From Gnetum montanum (lineage: Eukaryota > Streptophyta > Gnetopsida > Gnetales > Gnetaceae), in NCBI GenBank assembly GCA_015680685.1, contig MNCI01011145.1, positions 1,117,780 to 1,181,779 of the forward strand: DNA of 64,000 bases. The letters run 5' to 3'. This document shows positions 46,801 to 59,724 of the stretch, in pieces. Position 1 is the first letter of the stretch; every line of letters begins with the position of its first letter. A model generated the notes under the pieces. The model did not search any database. It was not told the origin of the DNA and worked only from the letters and a program-made list of their open reading frames with translations. Made by a program: the position numbers and the translations under genes.

Positions 46801-49800
46801 CAGATTTCATTTTCCTGATGCCAAGAAACCAGCAACAAGAATTTCTTCCTCCTTTCTACAATTGCACAGATGTGACTATATTTGGTTCTATATTTGTTTG
46901 CAATGAAAAAAACCCTTTTTGGTTATTCTATTTCTAGTAAAATGTCAAAAGAAGAAAAGCTGAGCTTAAGGAATGATAGTATTGAATTCAATTGTTATAT
47001 TACAGTAACAATTTGCAAGATTGCAACATATGTTTCAATGCTCATGTAAGTTAGGGCCAGTGAAAGATTGAGAAGAGGAAAATCTATTTGTTATTGTGTT
47101 TTTTTATTTGCCTGAAAAATTATCCTGGAGTTGAGGGAAATTTGTGATAATAGTTATTATTTAAAATAGCTAGACCTTCAACAGCTTTAAAATCTAGTTT
47201 CATTGTCTTTTCTTGTTTCTTAGAGATGTTTTGCGGCTGAAGATTTTTCTATTCATCTTCTTCATACTCTTTAATCCTGGTTTTGAATGTATGTCCTGTT
47301 CTGCCAATGTACAATACCGTCCATATCCATCTAATCATGGAGTGATTCATAATCTCTATTGTGTATTATGATGGTGGGAATAAGTCTCCATTGTTTTGTG
47401 TTTGAATAAAATTCAAGTTCCTATTCTGTCTGTAATTCATTGCCCAATGTATAACTTGAAAAAGAAAAGTCCACGCAAAATTGTTTGAAAATGCTTACAG
47501 ATTTAGATCATAGCTTGCCAATACTATGCAAAACCTGGATTAATTCTCCCATATTTTCTAACTAGCAGTACATCTCTTTAACTATGAGATACAAATGCCA
47601 CCAGTTCCCAATGCTGTTTTTCCAACAATTAATGTTCACATTTCATGGAATAGAAGACACCTTAAATAAATGAAATTAATACAAAATGTTAAATCTCTAT
47701 GTTATTAACTAGCTAAAAAGATAACTTTCTTAATATTAAAATTTAAACAATGATCGGATATTTACTGAAAATTTGGACTAATACCTAAAAATTTTAAATA
47801 TAACACTTATTTAAATATAATTTTGTTCTATCAAAAAGGTACTTCTTTTTTGTTGACATAGCATATAAAAAAGTATACCTTAGTAGCAATAGACTCAAGA
47901 ATCATTCCAATAGTCATTCTAGAAGGAAAGCCATATGGATTAAATATAATGTGTAGATGCATTCTTATAACCACTGAAAATGGCTTGTAAATATCAAGCC
48001 ATACTTGTAAAAAAAGGCCGTTTTGTCCATGTTGACTGCTAAACTTTTCTCTAATTTGAGGATTCTAACCATGACAAACTCATATACTAACATACAAAGT
48101 CTTTTGAAAAACATAAGCATTAACATCATTAATCAATTCATCAAAATTTATGGAACTAAAAGGTAATGATAAGAAAAACAAAATTTTTACATTAGAAGGT
48201 TAACAATTTGTATAGTCAACTAAATGATATTTTTGAAAATGTATCTCAACTAGCCATTAACATTTTGTCTTGGAGAAACCAATTGCAAGTGTTGATAAAT
48301 CTAGTATGATTTGAAGTGTCATGGAAAAAGTATCATAATTACTTTTTCACATCATTAAGCATGTATAATTTTTAAAGAATGATGAACCCAATCCAATTCT
48401 GAATCAGCATAGGCATTGCTCAATGTTAACTGCAATCTGCATGATTAATTGTAAATTTTGTAATCTCTTAATGCATGTACTTATGCTAATATGTAAAATG
48501 TAAAGAAAATACATGACTTAAGCAATACCCTTAGTTTTTTTCAATAAACTCAACCAAATTTAAAGGACCATCACCTAGAGGCTCAATACTCATCCCACTA
48601 ATGCAAAGTCCTGAAGGGTCAATGGATGAGCAAAAGCCTAACCTCCTTTTGAGTGGTTGTGCCCAGACTCAAATCTAGGTCTTACAACTTGAGAAACGAG
48701 CACCTTAGCCTCACTCTACATTATGGTCCTAAAACTAAACCAAATCTATTTTTAAAAAACACATATATTATAAAATCTACCTTTTTATTTTGTAAATTTA
48801 AAGTTTGCAGATGCAATTTACCTTGCCATTTTAACAAGCCAATGTTCATATTTTGCCTTAATGGTAACATTTTTTAAGTTAAATTGAGCATTAATATAGT
48901 ACCTTTTGCATTGGATTCTTCATTTTTGTGCCTACGAAAGCCATACAGTCAACAATACCAGCCTCTGATCCTTTGAGATTATGCAACATACTTTTTGAAG
49001 TTACAATATCAATGACAAAACAATAAGGTTCTCCACTTGCAATACTCTGAAAAAATTGAAAAATTAACTTGTAAGTGACAATAATTTATGTAGCCAGTAT
49101 ACCCAAAGGATAACATAAATGTAATGTTACATGCATAACTTGCCCAACATATGAAAGTCCATTTGTATCAATTAAATGGCTATAACAAGCATCTTTCTTA
49201 GATCTCCCAAAAATTTTCACAGCGCTATATTATCTATTTCTTGTTTCTGTCAAATCAATGGTGCATGTCTGCAAATTCAAGCACGTAGGTTTAGATTAAA
49301 TAATTACTAATATAATAAGGCAATAATGATATTTAAAATTGTGAATAATAAGAAATGAAATCACGTCCTAGTCCAATATAATGGTATTGTTTTCCTTCTC
49401 TTGTAATGCAAATTCTTTCTTGCATTGTGCATGACATCTATTTATCTAAGCTTTACAAGATTCAGAAATACAAAAAAGTGTCCAAACAAGTTTGCAGATA
49501 TATATTTTAAACAAACATGAAAGCATGCAAATATAATAAACAAAGATTCAAAAACTAAATATTAGTGTGGTAAACAAGAATAACATGTATTTTAATGCAC
49601 TTTATGCACATTTAAATGAAATAGCATTGCATGGTGAAGAAGAGGAATATGCCACTATATAACAAAATGAATTTAATTAAGGAAAAGCCAAAGCCATGAA
49701 GTAAAGAAATATGCCTTGTTGAACATGTTACTTCACAAAGTTGTAGCCAAACGTGTTATTATTATTATTCTTTTTAAGTATTAAAAAATTCAATATTTTT

Positions 49801-51404
49801 CCCTAAAATTTTGCAAAAATTATGGACATATTTTTTTGTATATTCTAGATGAAATTTTTTCAAGGCAAACTGAGCTAGTAAACTCATTAGCAAGTTGAAA
49901 TAGTTTTCAATTAGTCAACCATCAATCCAACAATACAACATATCTCAAAAGGCCCAATTTTTTACATTTTTGGTCTTGTAAGTAGTGCCGATGTATGGTA
50001 TTTTAGACATAAGAGTTTAATTCCAAAAAAATAATGCCTAGAAGACACCTCAATGTCTTAGTCATGCCATTTAGCCACAGTTTTAAGCTTCCTAACTATT
50101 AGGATTTTCTTTTCTAAAACATTAACATGAGTCATCCTTGATGTAAAAAGGATATTTTCTCAATGTACACATGCCATCCTTGCAAGAGGTCATGCTACTA
50201 TTCTCTAATAAGTTCCAATTTTTTCAAATGTATCCAAGGACACTCAGATGCTTAGAATTAGATAATGATTTATTTCATTGCTAGCTATTCTCTAAAAGTG
50301 TTTCGTATTATTTTTGGTGTTGAGTTTTAGCAACCTTTTGGAAAACATTTCTTCAATGAATGTTTCATAATAAGCCAACTCTAGATTTCTTACATCATGG
50401 CTTACCATCTAGTAAAAAGCTAAGGGAAACTCATCCTTCCTAAGACACTTCAAATTTTTAGCACATTTTTAGGTTCTTACACTACTTGGTTTTGTTCCTT
50501 GTATATTTTCAATTTGTCTATGTAGCTAATGAATCTTTTTAGGATACCCTATAGCACCCACCACCTTTGACATTGAAGGCTATAGTCTTAATTTGCAAAG
50601 ATTTTAACATGTAAATTTTCATTTTAAGTATTGAAAATGAGTGACATATTTTGCAATATGATCTTGAGTAACAAGATTAATAAACATAATTAGAAAGAAC
50701 ATAAAAAGTAATTATGTTTGTCATATTGCTAATAACATAAGTAATACACACTATGCATGACAAATGTAAAATATTCAGAAATTAATGATATGAAAGATCT
50801 TTTAAGTTATAGAAAAAGGAAGCACTCCTAAACTCAAAAACTAATATGAAATGTCTTCAGTAATGATGAAAAAATAAGTTAATACATACTTCATAAACTT
50901 GGCCATGAGAAAAATCATGTTCTACTGAAGATTTTTTCAAGATCATAGGATCCTCCATATTATATCTACAATCATAATAAATGATAAAATATTTGTTAAC
51001 AGTAAATGTTTTATTTGAAAACAAATCATTGCACAAATTTTCATTTCAATTATAATAATTTACCCTATATAAGCAATAATAGCAACAATAGCATTTGTGC
51101 CTGAAGGATATTCATCAATATGATATTTCCTATATCCACATGTATGAGTATAGGTGTCTGAGGTGTATGGAATAAGGAAAATATAAATAGTCAGAATTTA
51201 TGGCTAAAATGCCACATCAATAAATTAACCTTTGGAAAACATCAATTAAATTTCAAAAGCTTAAAATGCTATCATAGAATTTTAGAAATATAGCCAAGTA
51301 AACATGAGAACTAGGTATCTAATTCTCACTTGTTGATCATAAAGCTTGTGGTCACTGCAATATTGAATTGACTAGGTTGGAAAACCCATTGTTTTCTTTT
51401 CCAT
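43870..51404 (-). pseudogene. NRPA2: RNA polymerase I second-largest subunit (A135) remnant with introns
   Basis: Seven minus-strand exons, in order: 51330-51404 (MEKKTMGF, DHKLYDQQ), 51064-51157 (DEYPSGTNAIVAIIAYIG), 50890-50965 (YNMEDPMILKKSSVEHDFSH), 49131-49268, 48903-49046 (GEPYCF, LKGSEAGIVDC), 47879-48064 (NPQIREKFSSQHGQNG, NPYGFPSRMTIGMILESIA) and 43870 to about 44300 (LVTRQLIKGQKVAGGIRFG, LPHGASYLLHDRLHTSSDYH). The SDY and LLHDRL features distinguish A135 from the Pol II and III subunits. GT...AG signals flank exons 2-6, and the exon phases agree at most joins, so this is not a processed copy. In-frame stops lie at 51372-51374, 49230-49232 and before the DHDS segment near 44160. At least one exon between 47879 and 44300, and all of the N-terminal two thirds, are missing. 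The 5' side ends at a retroelement junction at 51569. A weak further match (YSDHTSYKNRQ) lies at about 51496-51545. Confidence 0.85.
48532..48720 (-). repeat. Candidate tRNA-derived SINE in an NRPA2 intron
   Basis: The minus strand has an A-box-like GGCTAAGGTGCTC (about 48698-48710), a B-box-like GATTTGAGTCT (48665-48675), a tRNA-unrelated body and a short A-run at the 3' end (T-run at 48533-48542 in plus orientation). A second, interrupted copy is at 32450-32592. Confidence 0.5.
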
Positions 51405-51568
51405 CTATAATATGAAATAAAAATATTTCTTTAACTCATTCACAACTATGTCTTAGCCTTGGTTAGATTCTCCCCATATGCCCAAGAGGATCTCTAGGTT
51501 GCAATTGCCTATTTTTATAACTTGTATGATCAGAATAAAAGGGTTAATTCTAGACTATGGAAAGGTAT

Positions 51569-51945
51569 TGATGAGGGGTAGAGTACCTTGTACACCCAAT
51601 GATATGAATTACAAGTGTTCATGCATAATCTGGTCGAATTCCATGAATGGAACTAGTTTGGCATCTAGATTGTTAAGCATTGATCGTAGGATGCTATCTT
51701 CCCACTTGGACTAGTGGTATATTTGTCATGTATAGTTTAGTCCAAAGTGAGGCATATGATTGTTGATGTTGTTGCAGCCTTAAGCTAATCTCAACAATAC
51801 AGAAATTAATTATTCAATCTAATTAACAACAATAATATAAATCCTAAACTAGCCTAAGGGTGATGAGTGTCCATTCCTAGCTTGTTGTACACATCTTGAA
51901 CTCACGTATCCACTCCTAGGATTATCAAGTGTTATGCTACTAGGA
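51569..51945 (-). mobile_element. LTR fragment, minus strand, Athila-like family
   Basis: About 377 bases beginning TGATGAGGGGTAG match the first part of LTR I (59725-60100) closely. It stops where a plus-strand gag begins mid-domain, so it marks a rearrangement, not a normal LTR/leader junction. Confidence 0.7.
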
Positions 51946-51949
51946 TAGT

Positions 51950-53700
51950 AATAGAGAAATTTGAAAGTTGGTATAGACCATTGGAACTAAATTCAATCCA
52001 CTGACGGTCTAGAATGCTGGAGTTCTTTAATGAAAAATACCAAACCTATGCGAGAGTGTCCAACTTGAGAAAAGAAATCCAAGGATGGAAGAAAGAAAAA
52101 CATGAATCTTAGATGTGGCCTTGGATAGATACTATTTTCTACTATATAGATGTTTAGGCGATGATTTCTCTCAAAAAGAGTAGCTTTTCCATATCATAGA
52201 TGGTATTCATAATCAAATGAGGGAGACCCTTGGGATTTATGCCCAAGGTCAGTTATATGAATTGAAACCCATCAGATATAAAGGCTAGTTGAGAAGGTGG
52301 CAAAAGAAAAATAAGAGCTATGTAAATGAGAGAATGTAGAGGAATATAATTGGGATCCAACTCTTCACAAGAAAGGGGTTCATATCTATGATGAGGAGAA
52401 AGAGGTATCTATTGATGAGGTGATTTCACAACAAAGCTTGCCAATACAAAATTCTATCACTAAACTGTACGCAAGGATAAATAAGATGTGGAAATTGATA
52501 AATGAAAAAGTTACAACCTACATGAAAACCATAGAGGAGAGGGTAATGCAAAAAGGATTAAGTGACCAAAAAAAGAAGAGGAGAAAGACCAAATAAATAG
52601 GTAGGAACACTTATCAGAGAAAAGGAAAAATAGCTATAGTAGAAGAGGCTATAGACTCAACCATAGAAGAGGATGATGGATGTGACATCTACCAATATGA
52701 CCATCCAAAGGGCTATTGCCTAGCTATGTTGACTCTACAAGAGTATGGGACTTTTGTTTTGAATCCCAAGTTTATAGAAAAGCAAGTGTCTAAAAAATTA
52801 CCTTACTCAAAAGGTAATTATAGACAATCCTACAATCAATTGTACTATCCCAGTGGGATTTCTTATTAGCCTGAAAACTACTATTAACAATAGTCGCAAA
52901 ACCCATAGTCATGGTGAAGGCCATTAACAAACCAACAATACCCTTATTACCAATCGGACTTGTATGGATACTATGTTTAATGACCTATTTCTCCAAATGG
53001 TTCTACTTCCTCTACCTCAAATCACTACTACCACTCTCCCAAATATAATCAATCCACAACATTTCCTATGGGATCACCATCTGGTACCTCTTATCCTCCA
53101 TCACTTCCTCAATATTCTCATACTTCTCTCCAACATATGTCATTGCTAACAACATAAGAAAAATTAACATCATAGCCTCAACAAAAGAATGCCACTTGTG
53201 CTGTGAACATACAAACAAATGATAATGTTGGTAGATCTCAACAAAAGTTGCAGAAACATTCTTTCTTTAGGGTAGTTTCCACATAGGTGAAAAAAACTTG
53301 TAGACCTACTGGCTCATCAAAACTAGCACAAGGTGAATTTGGTGTAACACCCTTTGTCACAAAAACAATGTCTCCTAATCATAACAATTATCACTACTCC
53401 AACACAAGATGTAAATGATGAACCTATCATTGTGAAGAGTTAGGAAACTTCATGCATTACTAATAATAATAAAGTATGCATTTGTGGGTTAGAAGTTCAA
53501 AGTATTATATGATCCCTATACTAATCCATAACAAACTTAAGGAACAAGTGTGGATGCAAACCAAGTTCACATAGGAGCCACTAAACCAAAAGAAACCCCA
53601 TGGATTGAAAATGAGAATGCAAAACCATTCCAAAAATACATGGAAATATGCAACCCACTTATTAGCTCTTGTTTCACCTATAAGCTTAGTTGTGGGGAAA
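51950..53700 (+). pseudogene. Athila-like gag, headless and frameshifted
   Basis: The first recognisable codons align with the middle of the gag at 23.45 kb: FESWYRPLELN, then EFFNEKYQTYARVSNLRKEI and, after a frameshift, LGIYAQGQLYELKPI. The Pro/Tyr-rich extension at about 52880-53160 corresponds to that at 24.6 kb. The N-terminal third and the primer site are missing here; a matching gag start lies at 59484-59724. Stops and shifts are numerous. Confidence 0.68.
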
Positions 53701-55781
53701 ATGCCCCATCTTGAATCAAGAAATAATAAGTGCATTTTCATTTTTTTTGTTTTACATCATGTTTAGTAGGTTTTTCATTTTCTTGGGTACTTTACAATTT
53801 TATAAATATTTTTCTTTGTTTGTGTTTTTCTTATCTTTCTTTATTTTTTCTTTGTTACCATTAGGACTTAGTGCCAAGCTATAGCTACTATTAGTGGTGG
53901 TTTAAAATTTATTGATTAATTGATTACAAATGGCTAGATTTCACTTTAGAATGTTGATCTTTACTAATGGAACATTGATTCTTTTCATGTTAACAGGTAG
54001 TGAGTCCATGTCCTCCCTCACTCCACTCACCTCTATGGTGCTTCCTCATTTTGGAAATATGAGGTTCCTTATTAATAATTTATAATGAACTAGTGACCTT
54101 TGTACTTTCTGAACTTTAAATAAATTAAGTTGATTGACAAGGGTGTGACTTCAAAGGGATTTGTCAGTTTTCTGCCTACCTACCATTTGAGTTACATGAA
54201 CATTTCCATGGATTTCTCAGCATTACGCCATAGATCAATAATAGGGAGTATGTCTTTGCGTGGTGTGGTTCTCATTCAAGAAAAATAAAAATAAAAATAT
54301 GATGGAAATTCAAAGCACATCCCTTAGATACAATATTGGGCTACAAGCACTTGTTATGGGGCTGGAAGGACATGTTACCCATGCTTGAAGGCACCCATGT
54401 AACTATGACATATAATATTGGGCTACTAGTACTTTATGCTTCTCTTATCTTCTTCTTCAGGAATGTCAAGTGGTCTGTGGCGATGTTCTTGTTCCTTGGA
54501 GGGTGGAATGGTCTAAAGTGTCAATGCAAAGTCACTAGAAGAGGATGGTCTTAATGTGGAGTAAGCAAGGAAGTTCTAAGATCATAATTAATCACATATT
54601 TCACAAGGGACTTTATGTGACCATCATGGGAAACTCCATTCCATACTCCCTCTCATCCATCACTTCTTTTCATTAATTGCCTCACTAACACTTTTTATGA
54701 TTGTTTTGATGGGTTCATTGGTAAAATGTTGAAATTATTTAATGACTTATTTGATGATTTAGTTTGTAATGATCCACAACCGTTAATTATCCTAGGGGCC
54801 CACAGAATCCTTGGCTTGAGGGCATTAAGGGCATGAGCCTACTCTGGCAAGGATCCACTTACATACTCCTTAGTTGGGATGGTTACACTTCTTATTCCTT
54901 AGTCATTTTTCTTTTAAAACTTATGAATTCCACATTGATTACATCTAGTTTTACACTCATTGGCTAATAATCTCTAAATTAAATCTCCTTTTTTGTGCAT
55001 ATTCTAGCCCTCTTTAAGCATTTCATCTTGTTTGCAACTTTTTTAGCTTCTTCTGGACTTCAATTTCTTGAGAAAACTCGTTATTCTACAACTACGTTGA
55101 TGCATCCCCATTGACATAGGAAAAAATGTTATAGCAATGGGGACTTAGCCATTTTTTCACATTTTCCATTCAACACCAAGGAAGTTTTTGCCATTTTCAA
55201 AGCCGAGAGCCTTCCTATGCCCATAGCTTTCAAACCACTTATCTGATTCACTCTGTTCTTCGATCCTATAGCTACTAGAGGTGAGCTTTACGTCATGGGG
55301 GCCATAAATCATAAGTTTTTGATGGAATTTTTTTTGAAATTTTTCTAACTCACACAAGGTTTAACTAATAATATAATATTGAAAGTTACTAATTCATGTA
55401 AGTTAAACCTTACCAATGAACTTTGGTAGATATCAAACTAAAATAATATTAAATTAATCAATCCACCATAATCACAACTCAATTGAAGTGTAACTAATCA
55501 AAAGAGACAAGGTATGTAAGTGTTAAGTTACACATAAAATGCTAATCTTGGGCAATGTTGTGATTGCATATGGCACCCAAACTAAGAGATAAATGATTGT
55601 AGCAAGAAGGACCATCCCAACCAAGGGATGAGCAACCTAGAGGAGGAAGGGGCCAATAACAATAGCATTCACAAGAGGAAGTAGTAGAAACACGTGTAAT
55701 AGGACCTCTTTGAGAGGAGCCTGTGGTGGATTCTATCATAAATATTTCCATAGCTAGGATTGGAAAATCACATTGAGACCA
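53701..55781 (+). other. Noncoding spacer of the Athila-like family
   Basis: A T-rich run at 53730-53870 and blocks at 54140-54170, 54600-54660 and 54800-54870 match the spacers at 25.4-27.4 kb and, inverted, 34.1-34.5 kb. No pol sequence occurs, so this element also joins gag directly to the spacer. Confidence 0.6.
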
Positions 55782-58433
55782 GGTGCTTGGGCCTAGACAA
55801 AACCTAGAGGTCACTTTGACTAAAGCTTGCCTAAAGCATGTTCATTTCAAGGACATTTTAGGGTTAGTTCTTCAACAACTAAACTTTGGCCCTTTCTTGG
55901 ACTCGACACAGGAAGAGGCCAAAACAAAACTACAGACCTCTCCCATGTGGCCTATCCTCACTTCTAGTGGGGAGTGGTACATGGGAGAAACATATATCTT
56001 TTGGAGTAACAAGTAGGTAGATTCCATAGTGAAAATAAAGGACATTAGTGTATCTTACTTTGTGGAGGCCATTATAGAGGTCCTTGCATTGCTAGATATT
56101 GGGGTATCCTTGGAAAAAATCTCAATGTAGGTAGATCCAAAAGTGAAGAAAGAATGGATCCAATGGTGCTATGGAGTGGATTATAAGGAGTATGGTGTAC
56201 TTACTAAGGTAGAGAGGGCCTATTTCAAAATTGCAACCTATCACCTGAATCCAACAGTGAGGCGAAGCAATATCATTGCCTTCTCTACCCATTCTTGTGT
56301 AGCTCTGAGTGGTAAATTCCTTGTCAACCTTCCATAGTTCATCTTTCTAGAGATAAAGAAGAGATTTAAAGAGAATGAGCATGGGAGGAAATGCTTTCCT
56401 TTTTTGGCATTATTAGAAAATTGTACAAAAGGGGAGGTAGAGCGCACTATGCCAATGACACCCTTCATCATGCTCTTCCTACCTCTTGGTAGGAGATGAT
56501 GAAGGATAAGGCACCTACTAATCTGCAAGAAGAGGAGAAACCACCACCACCACCAACCACTCAAGACACAATGCTAGAGGTTTGTGTTTCCATTGAGCAT
56601 ATGCATAAGCTCTATGAGCAACTCCTATAGTAGTAGCAGGTAGGACAAAGTGGTGGTGACCCATTAGTCTACTACTAAGCTATGAGCCATTTGAATAAGG
56701 TAACTCAAATAGTAAACTGGTTGGAGGAGACTATATTATTGTTCACTACCTAAAGAATGTAGATGCCTGCAAGGTTAAATCCTAGTGCCTAGGAAGTAAT
56801 AGTATCCCTACCAGGACAACAATAATTCATAGAGATCTCTGAGAACACCACCACTTTCTCAGTGCCCCTAGAGAAGGGCAAGGGAGAAACTATTTTGGTG
56901 ATGCCTCACCAAGGGTAGGAGATAGTAGCAGAGGTGGTGGCTGATTGCATGGTAGAAACATTAAAAACTCTTGTGGCCATCATGTCTAATATTGCTACAC
57001 TCAGGGATGTGTAGATGTCTGTAGGAGTAGCCAATGGAAGGCTTAGCATAGCCTAGCATGAGGAGGTGCTAGATTGACTAGTAGGAAATGGGAAATTGCT
57101 TCTAGAGATCTATGATATTTTGAATAAATTCACTACCATCCTATTGGCACTATTGGAAGCTAGGAGCAAGCTCATAATTGCCAATGTCTAACTCAAGGTA
57201 GCTACATCTGAAAATCGATGATTGATTATTGAGGTTGTGGTTTTGAAAGCTTGACTAGCTAATCCCACCATTCTCAGCTAAGTAGTAACAAGAGATGAAG
57301 CTTTCTTACAGCTTTAAGATAGAATTCAAGAGGCTAAGAACAAAAAGGAGATGATGGTCATTGACCAGTAGTTAATAGAGGCCATGACCTACAACATTGA
57401 AAAGGACTTGTTAAAGGTCTGCAAAGAGAATCTAGTTCTAACCCAAGATAATCAATGCCTATAGAATATCAAGGCACAAAAAGAATAAATGATGGAAATT
57501 TTGTAACAATTGCAAGAGTAGCTTGCCAATATGAATATAGATTTGTGGAGGTTGGCTACTAAAAATTGAAATCTCTCAATGGAGGAATTCCATGTGCTTC
57601 ATCAAAAATTAGCCATTTAGATAGCATCCTAGAAGAATGAGGCCCTAAAGTTTGAATGTGTCAAAAATCACTATAGGGACTAGGATGGGCTTCTAAAATA
57701 AGTCAATGAGAAAGAAATCTAACTAGCGAAGGCAAAGATGAATGAGACCCTCTAGTAAATCCAACAAGGAGGTGACATGTGGTAGCCCATCTTTCATGGA
57801 CTCAATATGTGCAACAAAGCCAAAATATATCTAAAGGAGTTGTAGATCAAAGAGATGACAGAATATATGGAGTTAGTCAACCTTCGATATGCGAACTTGG
57901 TAATGCTAATTTCTGGAAGGCCAAGGTCAGAAGTAGAAAAGCAAGTGGCCAACTCTTACCTCTTGTACAAGGTAGAGTTCAGGGACCATAAGGACATGAT
58001 GCAAAAGCTAGAAATAGCTAATGCCAAGCTTGAAGTTCTTATAGACCACTTCATAGATCATTGATCAATGGATAAGAACCTAGCCAAGAGGATGAATGAT
58101 TACTAGAAGCTAGAAAATTCTATCAGAACATTTGAGATCAACTGCAAATAATTCACTACTTGGTTTGTGAATGTCAAGGAGTTGTTCCTAGCCATGCCTT
58201 TTCCATGGAATGTTTCCATACTAGCTTACATTGATGATGCCATGTGGATTGTGTATGATCCCTAGACTAAGGAGGAGAAGATGAAAGCATTGGTAGATAC
58301 TTTTTGTCATCCACTAGAAGTAGTAGTTGCATCAGAAGAGCCTCAACAACCTCAACCTCAACAACCATGTGCATCGAAGGTAGGGGAAGGTCTTTCAATA
58401 CCTCAAAAACCTCCATCTCCTAGAATCATTTGA
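55782..58433 (+). pseudogene. Accessory ORF, longest copy: N-terminal domain plus long coiled coil
   Basis: The N-terminal part (open pieces 55783-56016 and 56143-56337) reads LNFGPFLDSTQEEAKTK, YMGETYIFWSNK, DISVSYFVEAIIEVLA and GVDYKEYGVLTKVERAYFKI, then a helix-rich segment. From about 56580 to 58190 there are long Glu/Gln/Lys/Leu-rich stretches typical of coiled coils, ending EYMELVNLRYANLVML, KLEIANAKLEVLIDH and DP-stop-TKEEKMKALVDTF, which match the other copies. A Pro/Gln-rich tail (EEPQQPQPQQP) follows. In-frame stops are frequent. It sits where Athila elements carry their env-like ORF; no signal peptide or membrane helix is evident, so an envelope role is not supported. Confidence 0.65.
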
Positions 58434-58670
58434 TCTTCTTCTCATCTTCGGTAGGTAGAGGAGTTCTAGCTATCAATTCTCATATAGGTATTTAATTTTT
58501 TTCATGAATACGCATTTTTGTAATTATTGTCAATCTATACACTTGGGCATTTAGCGTTAGTTTTTGAGTTAGTAAGTTAGTCGATGGTTCCATACCTTCC
58601 CAAATTTTTTAATAAGCTCAATCCTTATTTTGTTCACTTGAGGACAAATTTTGAATTAGTTGTGGGGGTA

Positions 58671-59482
58671 TGATGAATTTTCATCAATGGGCTACATCCA
58701 TGAGCATGCATCGATGCATCGACATGACATTTGAATCTGTCTATATAAATGTGCACATCCATTGCATTTATGGAATCATTAAGTCACTAGAGTAGGTAGG
58801 TTATTGTAGTTTATTTCCATAATAGTTATAATATTTTCTAAGTGCCTATAGTAGGAGTCAAGAAGTGTACGAATCCTTATTTGAGAACTGTTGCGGTTGG
58901 ACACTTCAGTATGATAGCAATAAAGATGAACTTCTTGAAATACCTTGAAGCATTTGGAAAAAGATTAATGTTTACTTTAATGCACTTTAAATTCATGTAT
59001 GTAGTTAATATTTACATTTCCATCTTTGCTAATCAATCAATGGAGTGAGTGTGACTAGTTTTGAGCATAAACAGATGTTCACTTGGTAATCCTAGCAGTG
59101 TTATTGCTTGGTTCGCCCTGTAGTAGAACACTTGGTAATCCGAAGAGTGGATATGTGAGTTTAGGAAATTTATGACAAGCTAGAAATTGACACTCATCAT
59201 CCTTAGGCTAGTTCGACATTTATATTCTTATTGTTAATTAGATTGAATAATTAATTTCTCTATCATTATTAAGATTAGCTTAAGACTGCAACAACATCAA
59301 CAATAATATGATTCACTTTAGACTAAATCATACATGACAAAGCTACCACTAATCCAAGTGGGAAGATAGTATGCTTAATAATTTAGATGCCAAAATAGGT
59401 CCATCTATGAAATTTGACTGAATTGCATGTGAACACTTGTAATTCAAATGGTTGCGTGTAGGGGGTACTTTGTTGATTATCA
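58671..59482 (+). mobile_element. LTR H, plus strand
   Basis: 812 bases, TGATGAATTTTC to GATTATCA. A polypurine tract (GTTGTGGGGGTA, 58659-58670) lies upstream and a primer-site-like TTAGCACCATTGCTAAGGA downstream, so it ends one element and begins another. Confidence 0.82.
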
Positions 59483-59724
59483 TTAGCACCATTGCTAAGG
59501 ATGGTGCCAAGTATCTAGATTAGTTATATTATACACAATCACTATAAAGGTATTAATGATTCATTTTTTTGAAAATATTAATATTTTAAGTCACACATGT
59601 TATCAAATAAAAACATGTCTTTTTCACATAGGACCAAGAATGCATCACATGATGAAATCAATCATAGGAGCAATGATAGGATCTATATTAAAGAGAATTG
59701 AAGTAAAGAACCTCAAGGTATTAA
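59483..59724 (+). pseudogene. Leader and gag N-terminus after LTR H, truncated
   Basis: The primer site region and leader match those after LTR D (GGTGCCAAGTATCTAGAT). The short coding part reads NASHDEINHRSNDRIYIKEN, comparable with the start of the gag at 23449. It is cut by LTR I. Confidence 0.6.

Noticed and set aside
55782-58433. Calling the accessory ORF an envelope gene
   Set aside because: It occupies the env position of Athila, but I see no signal peptide, cleavage site or membrane helix, only a globular N-terminal domain and coiled coil.
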